Positions 55,750-64,000 are shown, numbered from the stretch's first letter. The stretch: DNA of 64,000 nt from Ulvibacter sp. MAR_2010_11 (GCF_002813135.1 NZ_PHTY01000001.1:2351501-2415500); one strand, 5' to 3'. Notes: generated by a model not told the origin, from the letters alone. Program-made: numbers and translations.

Positions 55750-56799
55750 TTAAGATAGTTTCAACAAAAACGCCACAGTATCAACTCCATCGGCGTAATC
55801 CCACAGCATAGGAGATTGTCCTTTTCCGAAGGGAATGTGATCTCTTGATACAATACATTGAATTTCTTCTGATGCGCTTCCCAACTTTCGATCTAAAGCT
55901 GCGGTATCTTTGTAGTATTCATAGAAAACCACCGAAATAGGAGACGAGAATCCTTCATCTTCTTTTAACAACAAAAACTCGTTGTCCAGCAATTTTATAG
56001 CACTCATCAAATACACCGCCTTGTTGTAATCGTAATTATTGATGTATTTATTGTTATGTACTATTTCCTTCCATGAAAATATTCCGTTGAAAAATGCATC
56101 AAAATTGTAATTCTCAGGCACATAAATTTTGGAAACGTTCCTACAACCCAATCCAAAGTACCTGAAAATATCGTCGGCAAGTGCTTCTAATTCTTCTGGA
56201 GTCTCATCGCCTGTTAGTATTGCAACCGAATTTCGGTTTTTTCTTATAATATGCGGGTATTTTCCGAAATAATAATCGAAGTAACGCGCTGTATTATTAC
56301 TGCCGGTTGCAATTACGGCTTCAAAATTTTCCATTTTTTCCTCCGTAAAAGTAATATGGTCTTTAAATTCAGGCTCCACTGCGATTAAATAATTGGCCAA
56401 ATAGGGCAGGAGTTGTTTGTCGTTTGAAGATAATTTCCCTAATACTTTATGTCCCGTGAGCAAAACCGATAAAAAATCGTGAAATCCAACCAGAGGGACG
56501 TTTCCCGCCATGATAATAGCAATGGTTTTTGATTTCGATTCCGGAATATTATAATTTGAAATCCATGTCTGCAGGTTTTCTTCTGAAAGTGCTTCGGCCC
56601 AACTGCTTACCGCAAATAGGATATTATTATGTGTAAACCATCCGTTGTGATGTTCGGCCAATGTAATTTGCCGAAGCATTCCGTCGAAGAACAAATCATT
56701 TTGAGGAATCCCTTCCTGTTTGTTTGTTTTTCCGGGGCCAAACTGCCCTAAAAACCTACCCAACGCAACAAATGCGTTAATTCTTTGTTGTAATTGCAT
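55750..56799 (-). CDS. LuxC-type acyl-CoA reductase
   Basis: A 349-aa member of the LuxC/acyl-CoA reductase family (aldehyde-dehydrogenase fold), with the catalytic cysteine in FGLGCRNVSKIYVP and GNVPLVGFHDFLSVLLTG near the nucleotide site. These proteins can reduce activated fatty acids to aldehydes. Here there are no other lux genes, so bioluminescence is not implied. The start MQLQQRINAFV was chosen because the next ATG upstream (56829) lies almost at the predicted transcription start. It leads the unit acyl-CoA reductase, serC, serA, with a 69-bp gap to serC. Confidence 0.87.
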   Translation of the reverse strand: MQLQQRINAFVALGRFLGQFGPGKTNKQEGIPQNDLFFDGMLRQITLAEHHNGWFTHNNILFAVSSWAEALSEENLQTWISNYNIPESKSKTIAIIMAGNVPLVGFHDFLSVLLTGHKVLGKLSSNDKQLLPYLANYLIAVEPEFKDHITFTEEKMENFEAVIATGSNNTARYFDYYFGKYPHIIRKNRNSVAILTGDETPEELEALADDIFRYFGLGCRNVSKIYVPENYNFDAFFNGIFSWKEIVHNNKYINNYDYNKAVYLMSAIKLLDNEFLLLKEDEGFSSPISVVFYEYYKDTAALDRKLGSASEEIQCIVSRDHIPFGKGQSPMLWDYADGVDTVAFLLKLS

Positions 56800-56805
56800 A
56801 CTAAG

Positions 56806-56837
56806 TTTGGAGATGCCCTTATAAGGCATTAAATTTG
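56806..56837 (+). promoter_or_regulatory. Promoter of the ferredoxin gene
   Basis: TTTG (56806-56809), 20 bp, TAAATTTG (56830-56837). Both boxes match the Bacteroidota consensus. Transcription is expected near 56844, about 20 nt before the ATG at 56864. Confidence 0.7.
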
Positions 56838-56840
56838 CGA

Positions 56841-56871
56841 CAAAGTTAGAAAATTCAACCCCGATGGCAAT
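56841..56871 (-). promoter_or_regulatory. Promoter of the acyl-CoA reductase-serCA unit
   Basis: Minus strand: ATTG (one mismatch to TTTG, 56871-56868), 19 bp, TAACTTTG (56848-56841). It interleaves with the ferredoxin promoter, so the two polymerases would compete for the same 65 bp. Confidence 0.6.
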
Positions 56872-57214
56872 TATAATAACAGACGAATGTATTAATTGTG
56901 GCGCTTGTGAGCCGGAATGCCCTAATACCGCTATCTACGAAGGTGCAGACGATTGGCGTTATGCCGATGGAACCGATCTGGAAGGAAATGTGGTTTTACC
57001 TAATGGTAAAGCTGTGAATGCAAATGAAACGCAAGAACCTGTTAGTGACGAAATCTATTATATTGTTCCCGATAAATGTACCGAGTGTAAAGGCTTTCAC
57101 GATGAACCACAATGTGCAGCGGTTTGTCCGGTAGACTGTTGTGTGCCCGATGAAGACAATGTGGAAAGTGAAGAAACACTTTTAGGAAAGCAGGCTTTTA
57201 TGCATCAAAAGTAA
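56864..57214 (+). CDS. fdx: 2[4Fe-4S] ferredoxin with an insertion
   Basis: A 116-aa electron carrier. The first cluster motif is [12 protein letters not shown], and the second is [18 protein letters not shown], where the usual CxxCxxC is expanded by seven residues as in the Chromatium vinosum (Alvin)-type ferredoxins. A 30-residue insertion lies between the clusters. Its redox partner is unknown. It is divergent from the acyl-CoA reductase gene with interleaved promoters. Confidence 0.93.
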   Translation: MAIIITDECINCGACEPECPNTAIYEGADDWRYADGTDLEGNVVLPNGKAVNANETQEPVSDEIYYIVPDKCTECKGFHDEPQCAAVCPVDCCVPDEDNVESEETLLGKQAFMHQK

Positions 57215-57230
57215 AAGGGGCGTTAAAAAA

Positions 57231-57268
57231 CAAAAAACGCTTCAGAGTTAACTGAAGCGCCTTTCTTT
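57231..57268. terminator. Bidirectional terminator
   Basis: CGCTTCAG-AGTTAA-CTGAAGCG flanked by an A-run on the left and a T-rich run on the right. It serves the ferredoxin gene and the convergent gene at 57287. Confidence 0.8.
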
Positions 57269-57286
57269 TGTAGGGAATATGTATAA

Positions 57287-57826
57287 TTACATTTTACTTT
57301 TTTTCTCGATCTTTTTCTCTTTCATTTCCAATTTGTAAACTGTAGTAACAACCACATCATTCTTAGCATCGTAACTTTCCACTACAAAATTTCCATTCTG
57401 ATTAAAATAGCCAAATGAACTTTGTCCGTTTTGTGACATTATATAGTATCCTTTTTGAGATGAAGGACGCAATACAGCGTATTCCACGGGCTTAATATTG
57501 TCGGCTCCCAAAGTCATTAACTGAAATCCGCTGGTTGTATGCGGCTCAAATCTATAGGTTACACCATCATTCATATAATTGACATCCGAATTAATTTCGA
57601 TGGGTTGCATTACCGTATTGAAATTATGGGTTCCGTCAAAATTGTTAAGTGCTAATTTCTGACTTTCAGTTTCTGTGACCTCTTTAGTAGAAACGTCTTT
57701 ACCTTTACTATCTTCGACAGTTGTCTTAGTGATAGTTGTAGTTTTCTTTTCGTTTTCATTTTTTGTTTCCTGTGCAAAGGCGGTTGAAAAACCCGCAAGT
57801 GCTAAAACAATTAATATCTTTTTCAT
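57287..57826 (-). CDS. Exported protein of unknown function
   Basis: A 179-aa protein with a signal peptide (MKKILIVLALAGFSTAFAQ). A Thr/Lys-rich linker (about 20-55, KKTTTITKTTVEDSKGKDV) precedes a beta-rich domain that includes GVTYRFEPHTTSGFQLMTLG. The tail is strongly basic and acidic (KLEMKEKKIEKKSKM). The protein encoded at 62555 has a similar Thr/Lys-rich section after its signal peptide, but a different C-terminal part. A TAGATTTG -7 element is seen on the minus strand at 57855-57862. Confidence 0.7.
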   Translation of the reverse strand: MKKILIVLALAGFSTAFAQETKNENEKKTTTITKTTVEDSKGKDVSTKEVTETESQKLALNNFDGTHNFNTVMQPIEINSDVNYMNDGVTYRFEPHTTSGFQLMTLGADNIKPVEYAVLRPSSQKGYYIMSQNGQSSFGYFNQNGNFVVESYDAKNDVVVTTVYKLEMKEKKIEKKSKM

Positions 57827-57854
57827 CGTTGTAGAATTTAATAATTAGTATTGT

Positions 57855-57862
57855 CAAATCTA
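57855..57862 (-). promoter_or_regulatory. -7 promoter element of the 57287 gene
   Basis: Minus-strand TAGATTTG, an exact TAnnTTTG match 28 bp before the ATG at 57826. No TTTG at -33. Confidence 0.5.
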
Positions 57863-57950
57863 CCTAAGATCGTTGTTAAATACAGCTAACGGGTTGATAA
57901 TACTATCCTAAACTTCCATAGAATTAACGTGTTTTATCTTAAAAAATCAT

Positions 57951-57982
57951 AAAAAACCCTCTCAATGGAGTGAGAGGGTTTA
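57951..57982. terminator. Terminator of the second TonB receptor gene
   Basis: AAAAAACCCTCTCA, a 6-nt loop, then TGAGAGGGTTT. It lies 28 bp past the receptor stop, and on the minus strand the stem is followed by T-run. Confidence 0.8.
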
Positions 57983-58009
57983 TCAGTCAATATTATTTAG
58001 GAAGTTATT

Positions 58010-60697
58010 TTAAAAACTGAAATTTAAACGGGAGTAGTAATAGGCTCCACCAAAGCCCATTTGAACCGAATCCCAGTATCCACCGGCTTCTGTCCAATCG
58101 TCTTGTTGATCGGGATACACATTAAATAAGTTGTTACCACCCACATTTAAAGTGAAATTATTGGATAGCTCGAATCCTAAATTTAAGTCGAATACAAACT
58201 TTGCAGTATAGGTATCGGTTGCGGCCGCAATTTTATTAGCAAAGCCTCCATAATCGGCAGAATCTTCAAACACTTGAAAGTCTAACAACTCAACATCACT
58301 GAATCGGGTCGCTGTTATAGCTGCGCTAAACCAGTCTCTTCCGTAAGTTAAATTCCCTGAAATCTTACTTTCGGGGGCAGAAGCCAATAAAAAAGCCTTG
58401 TCTCTTTCTCCAAAAAATGTCTGCTCATCCAAAGGACCATTTTTAACTTCCTTAATCACCATATTATTAAAGTTGGCCAATAAGGACACACCAATTCTAT
58501 TGTCATTTATATTATCCTTGTATGCTAGCACCAAATCTAAACCTGTAGTTTCGGTATCGGCACCATTGGCGAAAAACTGAGCACTGTCGACTGCCGGAAG
58601 ATCCGGGGCCGGGAAATTACCTGTCAATACAATTCGGTCCTGAACGTCGATATAATACAAATCGGCAGTAGCAGTGAATTTCGAAAAATTAGCTGTAAAT
58701 CCAAGTCCGGCGTTCAGCGATTTCTCTTCCTGAAGAGGTCCAATACCAAAAGACGCAGTAACAGGACTGTTGTTAGGTGATAACAGCTGGTCGCTGGCAA
58801 CGCCACCTATAAAGTTGGTAAATCGTAGGTTGTAGTAAATCTGCGCCAGAGATGGAGCTCTAAAACCTGTGCTTACCGATCCTCTCACATTCAAATTGTC
58901 TGTTGCTTTTAAACGCATTGCCAATTTACCGTTCAGGGTACTTCCAAAATCGCTGTAGTTTTCATAGCGTCCTGCCAGCCCCACTAGGAAGGCTTCCGAA
59001 ATATCAAATTCTCCATCGGCATACAACGAAAGGTTCGATCTGCTGCGGTCTACCTCGTTATCCGGGCCATATCCCGGGAATCCTTGTGATCCTCCTGGGC
59101 GCACATCCCCCGAATCCGGATCGGTGGGTTGTTCCTGGTCTGCGGGATTAGTAATTAAAACACCGTTTACGTCGAAAGTCCCGTACGAACCGGCTTCTCC
59201 TGCAAAAATAATAAAGCGTTCGGTGCGGTATTCGGCACCAAAAGCAAGGTTCATTCCGCTTAACACATCGTCATAATATTTCGAAAAATCCAGATTCACG
59301 GTGTTTTGCGAAAGACTGTGACCCCCCGCATCGAAATCGGTTGGGGAAGCATCCTGCAATGATGCATTCAATGTACCTTGAATGTAATAGTGGAAATTAT
59401 TTTTTCCGTAGGTATTACTGATATCTACATGCCAGCCGCTTTCTGTTTTGGTACGCACTCCTGCCGAAACAGAATTGTCCAAAATAAGCGACGTAATTCT
59501 AGGGGTAAAACCATTCGGATAAATTGAAGGGATCACTCGGGCTCCACCGTTACGGGTAAACGCATAGGCATCGGTATCGCGATAATTTCTACCACCAAAT
59601 GCATACACCTCTGTGTTGTCGTTTACGGGGATTACCGCATTTCCGAAGAAATTAAACCCTTCAATGGCTGCTTCACCAAATCCTTTTCTGAAATCGAAGG
59701 CAGGACGTAGCGTTTTTTCCTTATTCATATATTCGGTTGTAAAGTTTGCAAATCCGCCTCTTTCGCCAATTCCGAAGCCATAGTTGGCAGCAATTTTTAC
59801 CGACCCACCGTCAAAGTTTTTGTCTTCTCCTATGGCATTGCCATCCTTGTCGGTGTCTAAGCGGAACCCATCTGTGTTCCAAACCCCGTAGTCGTCTTCG
59901 GCGAAGGCGCTGGTGTCTACATCGGCATTGGTGCTGTAGGCACCGTAACTCACACTACCGGTCAACTGATTGATATTATCTTTTAATACGATATTTATTA
60001 CCCCGGCGATAGCATCACTACCGTATTGGGCAGCTGCTCCGTCGCGAAGCACTTCAATTCGCTTAATAGCAGAAGCCGGAATCGCGTTTAAATCGGTTCC
60101 TGTATTCCCACGGCCTCTTGTTCCAAAAATATTTATCAAGGAAGACTGATGTCTTCTTTTTCCGTTAATTAAAACCAGCGTTTGATCCGGTCCCAGACCT
60201 CTAAGAGAAGCAGGGTCAATATGATCTGCTCCGTCCGAACCCGATTGCTTGTTGGCATTAAAGGAGGGTGCTGCATATTGTAACAGCTCGTTAATTTCTA
60301 CCTTACCAATCTGAGAAGTAACATCTTCCAGATTGATTACATCAATAGGTACTGCGGTATTCACTGCGGTACGTTTCGGACTACGGGAGCCTACAAGAAC
60401 TACTGTTTCCAGTGATTCCCCTTCGGTAAGCGAAACATCTATCATAGGCTGTCCGGCTACTTCAATCTCCTGAGGTGTAAACCCTATATAGCTGAACACC
60501 AAGATGGCATTGTCACCCACTTCGATGGAATATGTACCGTCATCGGCGGTTATTGTACCGTTAGAAGTGTCTTTTTCGACCACATTAACATAGGGAAGCG
60601 CAATGCCGTCCGCATCAACAACAGTTCCTGTGACTGTGTTTTGGGAAAAGCCAATTCCGCAGATTGCTAATAGTAATAAAAGTGTAATTTTTTTCAT
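58010..60697 (-). CDS. TonB-dependent outer-membrane receptor
   Basis: An 895-aa receptor. A signal peptide ends near GIGFSQN. The carboxypeptidase-regulatory-like domain (VTGTVVDADGIALPYVNVVEKDT) occupies about residues 20-95. The plug contains SLRGLGPDQTLVLINGKRRH and IKRIEVLRDGAAAQYGSDAIAGVINIVLKD. The barrel ends in a Phe-terminated strand (YYYSRLNFSF). The LRGLGPDQTLVLINGKRRH type of plug is common in large receptors of marine Bacteroidota. No SusD partner or metal gene is adjacent, so the substrate cannot be assigned. Confidence 0.93.
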   Translation of the reverse strand: MKKITLLLLLAICGIGFSQNTVTGTVVDADGIALPYVNVVEKDTSNGTITADDGTYSIEVGDNAILVFSYIGFTPQEIEVAGQPMIDVSLTEGESLETVVLVGSRSPKRTAVNTAVPIDVINLEDVTSQIGKVEINELLQYAAPSFNANKQSGSDGADHIDPASLRGLGPDQTLVLINGKRRHQSSLINIFGTRGRGNTGTDLNAIPASAIKRIEVLRDGAAAQYGSDAIAGVINIVLKDNINQLTGSVSYGAYSTNADVDTSAFAEDDYGVWNTDGFRLDTDKDGNAIGEDKNFDGGSVKIAANYGFGIGERGGFANFTTEYMNKEKTLRPAFDFRKGFGEAAIEGFNFFGNAVIPVNDNTEVYAFGGRNYRDTDAYAFTRNGGARVIPSIYPNGFTPRITSLILDNSVSAGVRTKTESGWHVDISNTYGKNNFHYYIQGTLNASLQDASPTDFDAGGHSLSQNTVNLDFSKYYDDVLSGMNLAFGAEYRTERFIIFAGEAGSYGTFDVNGVLITNPADQEQPTDPDSGDVRPGGSQGFPGYGPDNEVDRSRSNLSLYADGEFDISEAFLVGLAGRYENYSDFGSTLNGKLAMRLKATDNLNVRGSVSTGFRAPSLAQIYYNLRFTNFIGGVASDQLLSPNNSPVTASFGIGPLQEEKSLNAGLGFTANFSKFTATADLYYIDVQDRIVLTGNFPAPDLPAVDSAQFFANGADTETTGLDLVLAYKDNINDNRIGVSLLANFNNMVIKEVKNGPLDEQTFFGERDKAFLLASAPESKISGNLTYGRDWFSAAITATRFSDVELLDFQVFEDSADYGGFANKIAAATDTYTAKFVFDLNLGFELSNNFTLNVGGNNLFNVYPDQQDDWTEAGGYWDSVQMGFGGAYYYSRLNFSF

Positions 60698-60848
60698 GGG
60701 ATAGGTTGTTTTGTTAGTACTCTGTTATATTAATGTTAAAGCTACATATAAAAAAAAGACGTTTTTAATTCTCAATCAATTGTTATAAACAAGGTTATCA
60801 TCACTTGCTTGATGTGTTTATTTTCGTAATTTTAAAGAAAAACAATAC

Positions 60849-61709
60849 ATGCCAATATGGTTGCATATTCTTTTAATTGTAGTGGTGATTTACATAATCA
60901 TTAGCATTCTTCTCTATTATTTGCAAGAATATTTTCTGTTTAAACCCGAAAAATTACCAAGTGATTTTCAGTTTTTATATGAAAATCAGATCGTGGAAGA
61001 ATACAATTTGGAAACCAGGGACGGTGCTACTATCAACGGACTACATTTTAGAGTGAAATCGCCCAAAGGCGTGGTTTTGTATTTGAAGGGTAATTCCAAA
61101 AGTATAAAGGGCTGGGGTAAGTTTGCGGTAGATTTTACCCGAAACCACCACGATGTGATTATGGTCGATTATCGCGGATTTGGGAAAAGCACAGGAAAGA
61201 GATCACAAAAAGCTATAAAAAACGATTTACAATACATCTATAATAAAATTAGAGAACGAGTTGATGAAAAATATATCATTCTCTACGGTCGCTCATTGGG
61301 ATCGGGTTTTGCTACAAAATTGGCATCTATGAATACTCCCAAGATGCTTATTTTGGATGCGCCTTATTACAGTTTAACAAAGGTTACGGGAAGATACATG
61401 CCATTTATGCCACTTTCGGTGATATTGCGATATCCTATGCCTACCTATAAATGGTTGAAGTATGTTGATTGCCCTATACGGATAATTCACGGGACTCAGG
61501 ATAAATTGATTCCTTTTAAGAGTAGTGTAAAATTGGCTCAGATAAAGCCGAAACTCACAAAGTTGTATCCTATTATTGGCGGCGGACATAAAAACCTGAA
61601 TAATTTTGAAGAATACCACGAAGTACTTAGCGAGATAATTGCTTCCAAAGAACAGAAAATAGATTTGTCAACAACGAGTTTGAGTGTGCAACATTCAGCT
61701 AAAAAATAA
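60849..61709 (+). CDS. Membrane-anchored alpha/beta hydrolase, first of a tandem pair
   Basis: A 286-aa protein with one N-terminal membrane helix (IWLHILLIVVVIYIIISILLYYL) and an alpha/beta hydrolase domain. The nucleophile is in YGRSLGSGFATKLAS, the acid in HGTQDKLIPF and the histidine in GGGHKNLNNF. The oxyanion segment, usually YFHGNAG, reads YLKGNSKS, so the histidine of HG is replaced by lysine. It is about 40% alike in motif order to the next gene, which starts 1 bp after its stop, so the pair looks like a tandem duplication. Substrate unknown. Confidence 0.82.
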   Translation: MPIWLHILLIVVVIYIIISILLYYLQEYFLFKPEKLPSDFQFLYENQIVEEYNLETRDGATINGLHFRVKSPKGVVLYLKGNSKSIKGWGKFAVDFTRNHHDVIMVDYRGFGKSTGKRSQKAIKNDLQYIYNKIRERVDEKYIILYGRSLGSGFATKLASMNTPKMLILDAPYYSLTKVTGRYMPFMPLSVILRYPMPTYKWLKYVDCPIRIIHGTQDKLIPFKSSVKLAQIKPKLTKLYPIIGGGHKNLNNFEEYHEVLSEIIASKEQKIDLSTTSLSVQHSAKK

Positions 61710-61710
61710 T

Positions 61711-62508
61711 ATGAAAAGGCTAAAGAAACTCTTCGTCTTTGTTTTCTTTGCAGTGCTTTTTGGAATTACCGTACTCTACTTTATGCAAGAAAAATTGCTT
61801 TTTCATCCCTCGACTCTCCCACAAGAATACACCTTCCAATTTGAAGAAACTTTCGAAGAAATTTTTTTAGAAACCGAGGATGGTGCAAAACTCAATGCAA
61901 TTCATTTTAAAAATGAAAACCCGAAAGGTGTAATCCTGTATTTTCACGGAAACGCGGGCGATTTATCGCGTTGGGGAGAGGTCACATCCTATTTCACACA
62001 ATTTCAATACGATGTCCTGGTCATGGATTACCGAACCTACGGAAAAAGTAGCGGCGCCTTATCGGAAAAGGCATTTTTTAAAGACGCTCAATTATTTTAT
62101 GATCATTTACTGAAAAGCTATGGGGAACATGAAATTATTGTGTACGGAAGATCCTTGGGAACCAGTATGGCAGCGTATGTGGCTTCTCAAAACAATCCGA
62201 AGCAGCTGCTTTTGGAAACGCCTTTTTACAGTATGGAAGATGTGGCGAAAAGCCGATTTCCATTCCTACCCGTTAAATTATTGTTACGCTATAAATTTCC
62301 AACCTATCGGTTTATCAAAGATGTAACATGTCCCATAGTGATTTTCCATGGAACCGAAGATAACACTGTGCCCTATGCGTCTGCCAAAAAATTGGTGGTA
62401 CTTATTCCGCCTAAAAGGGTAAGTTTTATTACAATTACGGGGGGGAACCACAACGATCTTATTAATTTTAATGCCTATACAACAGAAATTGAAACTATTT
62501 TACAATAA
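61711..62508 (+). CDS. Membrane-anchored alpha/beta hydrolase, second of a tandem pair
   Basis: A 265-aa paralogue of the preceding protein, started at MKRLKKLFVFVFF; an upstream in-frame ATG overlaps the previous gene and was set aside. It has one N-terminal membrane helix, the standard oxyanion segment LYFHGNAGDLSRWG, nucleophile YGRSLGTSMAAYVAS, acid HGTEDNTVPY and a histidine in GGNHNDLINF. The shared PTYxxxK-D-CPIxIxHGT stretch confirms common origin. The family resembles the BEM46-like/YqkD-type esterases of unknown substrate. Confidence 0.85.
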   Translation: MKRLKKLFVFVFFAVLFGITVLYFMQEKLLFHPSTLPQEYTFQFEETFEEIFLETEDGAKLNAIHFKNENPKGVILYFHGNAGDLSRWGEVTSYFTQFQYDVLVMDYRTYGKSSGALSEKAFFKDAQLFYDHLLKSYGEHEIIVYGRSLGTSMAAYVASQNNPKQLLLETPFYSMEDVAKSRFPFLPVKLLLRYKFPTYRFIKDVTCPIVIFHGTEDNTVPYASAKKLVVLIPPKRVSFITITGGNHNDLINFNAYTTEIETILQ

Positions 62509-62536
62509 AAAACCCCCAGTTAACTGAGGGTTTTCC
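62508..62536. terminator. Bidirectional terminator
   Basis: AAAACCCCCAGTT / AACTGAGGGTTTT with one mismatch (G-U in the minus-strand RNA). Lies between the convergent hydrolase and 62555 genes. Confidence 0.75.
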
Positions 62537-62554
62537 TTTAATATCTTTAATGAA

Positions 62555-63028
62555 TTAGTTGTCTTTCTGCAACTTCGCCATTCCTTTAGGACGGTGTTCC
62601 AATCGTTGTCTATTGGCTTCCATCTCTTTTAATTGAGCCTCTTTTATAGCGGCTAACGCTGCTTTTTCTCTTTCAGCTTTTTCTTTTTCTGCTTTAATGG
62701 AAGCTTCAAGCTCTAATTTTTTCTTTCTGGCAATTTCTTCCTGCATCGCTTTATTGTTAGCGTCTTCCGAAACATCGTCTACAACAACCTGCTTATCATC
62801 TACTTTTCTTGTAACGACATTTGTGTTTTGATCTTCTTTTTCATTTCCTTCAACCACAACAACTCCTACCTCGGTATCTGTTTCCTTAATTACTTTGGTC
62901 TGAACGGTGGTGTCTTTAGTCACCACTTTTTTAATGGTCGTCTTCTGGTCTACATCTTTATTTTCTTGCGCCGATATTGAATTTATACCTAAAAAAAGCG
63001 CAGCACATACTATTGCTATTAATTTCAT
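62555..63028 (-). CDS. Exported coiled-coil protein of unknown function
   Basis: A 157-aa protein with a signal peptide (MKLIAIVCAALFLGINSISAQ). Residues about 22-90 are rich in Thr, Lys, Asp and Val (TTIKKVVTKDTTVQTKVIKE). Residues about 95-145 are a charged, Ala/Glu/Lys-rich helix, almost certainly a coiled coil (KKKLELEASIKAEKEKAER). The Thr/Lys-rich part resembles the protein at 57287. Likely periplasmic; role unknown. Confidence 0.7.
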   Translation of the reverse strand: MKLIAIVCAALFLGINSISAQENKDVDQKTTIKKVVTKDTTVQTKVIKETDTEVGVVVVEGNEKEDQNTNVVTRKVDDKQVVVDDVSEDANNKAMQEEIARKKKLELEASIKAEKEKAEREKAALAAIKEAQLKEMEANRQRLEHRPKGMAKLQKDN

Positions 63029-63169
63029 CTTAATTATTGTTTATTGGTTATTACAATGTAAACTTAAACCATAAGTTGTTAAAAGAGTATTAAACCTGTC
63101 TAAAATGTTTCCTATATTTTTTCTGAAAATGATGTGCTTCAAAAGCAGTTATTTATTGCTATGAAGATG

Positions 63170-63177
63170 TATATTTG
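63170..63177 (+). promoter_or_regulatory. -7 promoter element of ychF
   Basis: TATATTTG matches TAnnTTTG, 56 bp upstream of the ychF ATG. No clear -33 box. Confidence 0.5.
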
Positions 63178-63233
63178 CAACTTCAAAAATTGAAGCATTT
63201 ATTGCTTCTGAAGGATTTCAAAAATTACCGAAT

Positions 63234-64000
63234 ATGAAAGCAGGAATCGTAGGATTGCCAAACGTAGGAAAGTCAACACTTTTTAATTGCTTATCGAATG
63301 CAAAGGCGCAAAGCGCCAACTTTCCTTTTTGTACCATCGAACCCAACATTGGTGTGGTTAATGTTCCCGATAGCAGGTTGGTGAAGTTGGAAGAATTGGT
63401 AAAGCCAGAACGTGTATTGCCTGCCACAGTTGAAATAGTTGATATTGCAGGATTGGTGAAGGGAGCCAGCAAAGGTGAAGGATTGGGAAATCAATTTCTT
63501 GGGAATATTCGCGAAACCGATGCTATTTTACATGTGCTACGTTGTTTCGACAACGACAATATTGTACATGTAGACGGAAGTGTAAATCCTGTACGAGATA
63601 AGGAAACCATTGATATAGAACTGCAATTGAAGGATCTGGATACTACCGACAAGAAACTAGAGAAGGTAAAACGAGCAGCGAGAACAGGAAATAAAGAGGC
63701 AATAAAAGAGGAGGTAGCCTTGCAAAAAGTAAAACAAGGTCTGGAGGCAGGAATTTCGGTGCGAGCCATTACGCTTACCGAAACAGAGCGCGAGGAATTT
63801 ATTGAACCGATGCAATACATTACAGACAAGCCTGTGATGTATGTGTGCAATGTAGATGAAGAAGCTGCGGCGACCGGAAATGACTATGTCGAGAAAGTAA
63901 AAGCAGCGGTTGCCGGTGAAAATGCCGAAGTGATCGTACTTGCAGTAGGTACCGAAGCCGATATCACCGAATTGGAAACCTTCGAAGAGCGACAAATGTT
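63234..64000 (+). CDS. ychF: YchF/OLA1-type redox-regulated ATPase, N-terminal part
   Basis: The gene runs off the right edge, so 255 codons are seen. It starts MKAGIVGLPNVGKSTLFN (Walker A GLPNVGKS). It continues with switch I near FPFCTIEPNIGVV and Walker B/G3 VDIAGLVKGASKGEGLGNQFL, ending this region in HVLRCFDNDNIVHV. The NxxE motif replaces NKxD (CNVDEE), the change that turns this family toward ATP. The central coiled-coil hairpin (about 130-200) is visible; the C-terminal TGS domain lies outside. YchF binds ribosomes and responds to oxidative stress in other bacteria. Confidence 0.95.
   Translation, partial: MKAGIVGLPNVGKSTLFNCLSNAKAQSANFPFCTIEPNIGVVNVPDSRLVKLEELVKPERVLPATVEIVDIAGLVKGASKGEGLGNQFLGNIRETDAILHVLRCFDNDNIVHVDGSVNPVRDKETIDIELQLKDLDTTDKKLEKVKRAARTGNKEAIKEEVALQKVKQGLEAGISVRAITLTETEREEFIEPMQYITDKPVMYVCNVDEEAAATGNDYVEKVKAAVAGENAEVIVLAVGTEADITELETFEERQM

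Noticed and set aside
57231-57268. The hairpin as a regulatory element of the ferredoxin mRNA.
   Set aside because: Symmetric A/T-flanked stem between convergent genes is fully explained as a bidirectional terminator.

Overview
The window reads as a chromosomal segment of a member of the Flavobacteriaceae (phylum Bacteroidota). Supporting signs are moderately AT-rich DNA, promoters of the Bacteroidota type (TAnnTTTG at -7, sometimes TTTG about 19-20 bp upstream), few Shine-Dalgarno sequences, a type IX secretion C-terminal sorting domain, SusC-like TonB-dependent receptors with carboxypeptidase-regulatory-like N-termini, fused hisB and hisIE genes, and many family proteins known mainly from this phylum. 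No tRNA, rRNA, CRISPR array, phage or transposase is visible.

Layout. 1-406: end of a TetR-type regulator. 407-725: degenerate direct repeats, with a second copy at 7841-7990. 726-7819: complete histidine operon hisGDCBHAF(IE) on the minus strand, preceded by a promoter, a His-rich leader peptide and a terminator/antiterminator pair. 7992-9099: prfB with its programmed +1 frameshift. 9467-13537: secreted zinc metalloprotease, an unknown secreted protein, threonine aldolase. 13589-16625: YegP-like protein, YbaB/EbfC protein, oligopeptidase-B-like lipoprotein. 16702-22052: a probable sulfonolipid (capnine) locus, made of a cysteine-synthase-like enzyme and an alpha-oxoamine synthase, followed by an amidase, a GNAT-fold protein that may be an N-acyltransferase, and an outer-membrane protein. 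22161-26184: DUF4834-like protein, YfhO membrane protein, glycosyltransferase. 26272-28711: a Tyr/Arg-rich exported protein, a candidate sigma-54-dependent small RNA, and a T9SS cargo protein. 28762-35243: uvrA, an ECF sigma factor with a 50-aa downstream gene, an nth homologue without Fe-S cysteines, bcp, and an unknown conserved protein. 35328-41963: MBL hydrolase, esterase, small membrane proteins, a dihydroorotase homologue without its HxH motif, and a BatA-like protein. 42120-49937: GAF histidine kinase, lipoprotein with a large palindrome upstream, TIGR02757 protein, lolD-like ABC ATPase, DUF5916 protein, msrA-folE, and a small membrane protein behind a sigma-54-like promoter. 49969-53254: TonB receptor downstream of a His/Cys-rich exported protein, probably for metal uptake. 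53523-57214: serA, serC and a LuxC-type acyl-CoA reductase, divergent from a ferredoxin. 57287-64000: secreted proteins, a second TonB receptor, two tandem alpha/beta hydrolases, and the start of ychF.

How the genes fit together. The his genes form one translationally coupled operon that appears to be controlled by attenuation. SerA and SerC make phosphoserine, which is the reported substrate of cysteate synthase in capnine biosynthesis, so the serine genes and the proposed sulfonolipid genes may be metabolically linked. Three sigma-54-like elements fall upstream of one envelope-protein gene, one small membrane-protein gene and one apparent noncoding RNA. All functional statements rest on reading the sequence and on remembered family features; no database search was run.
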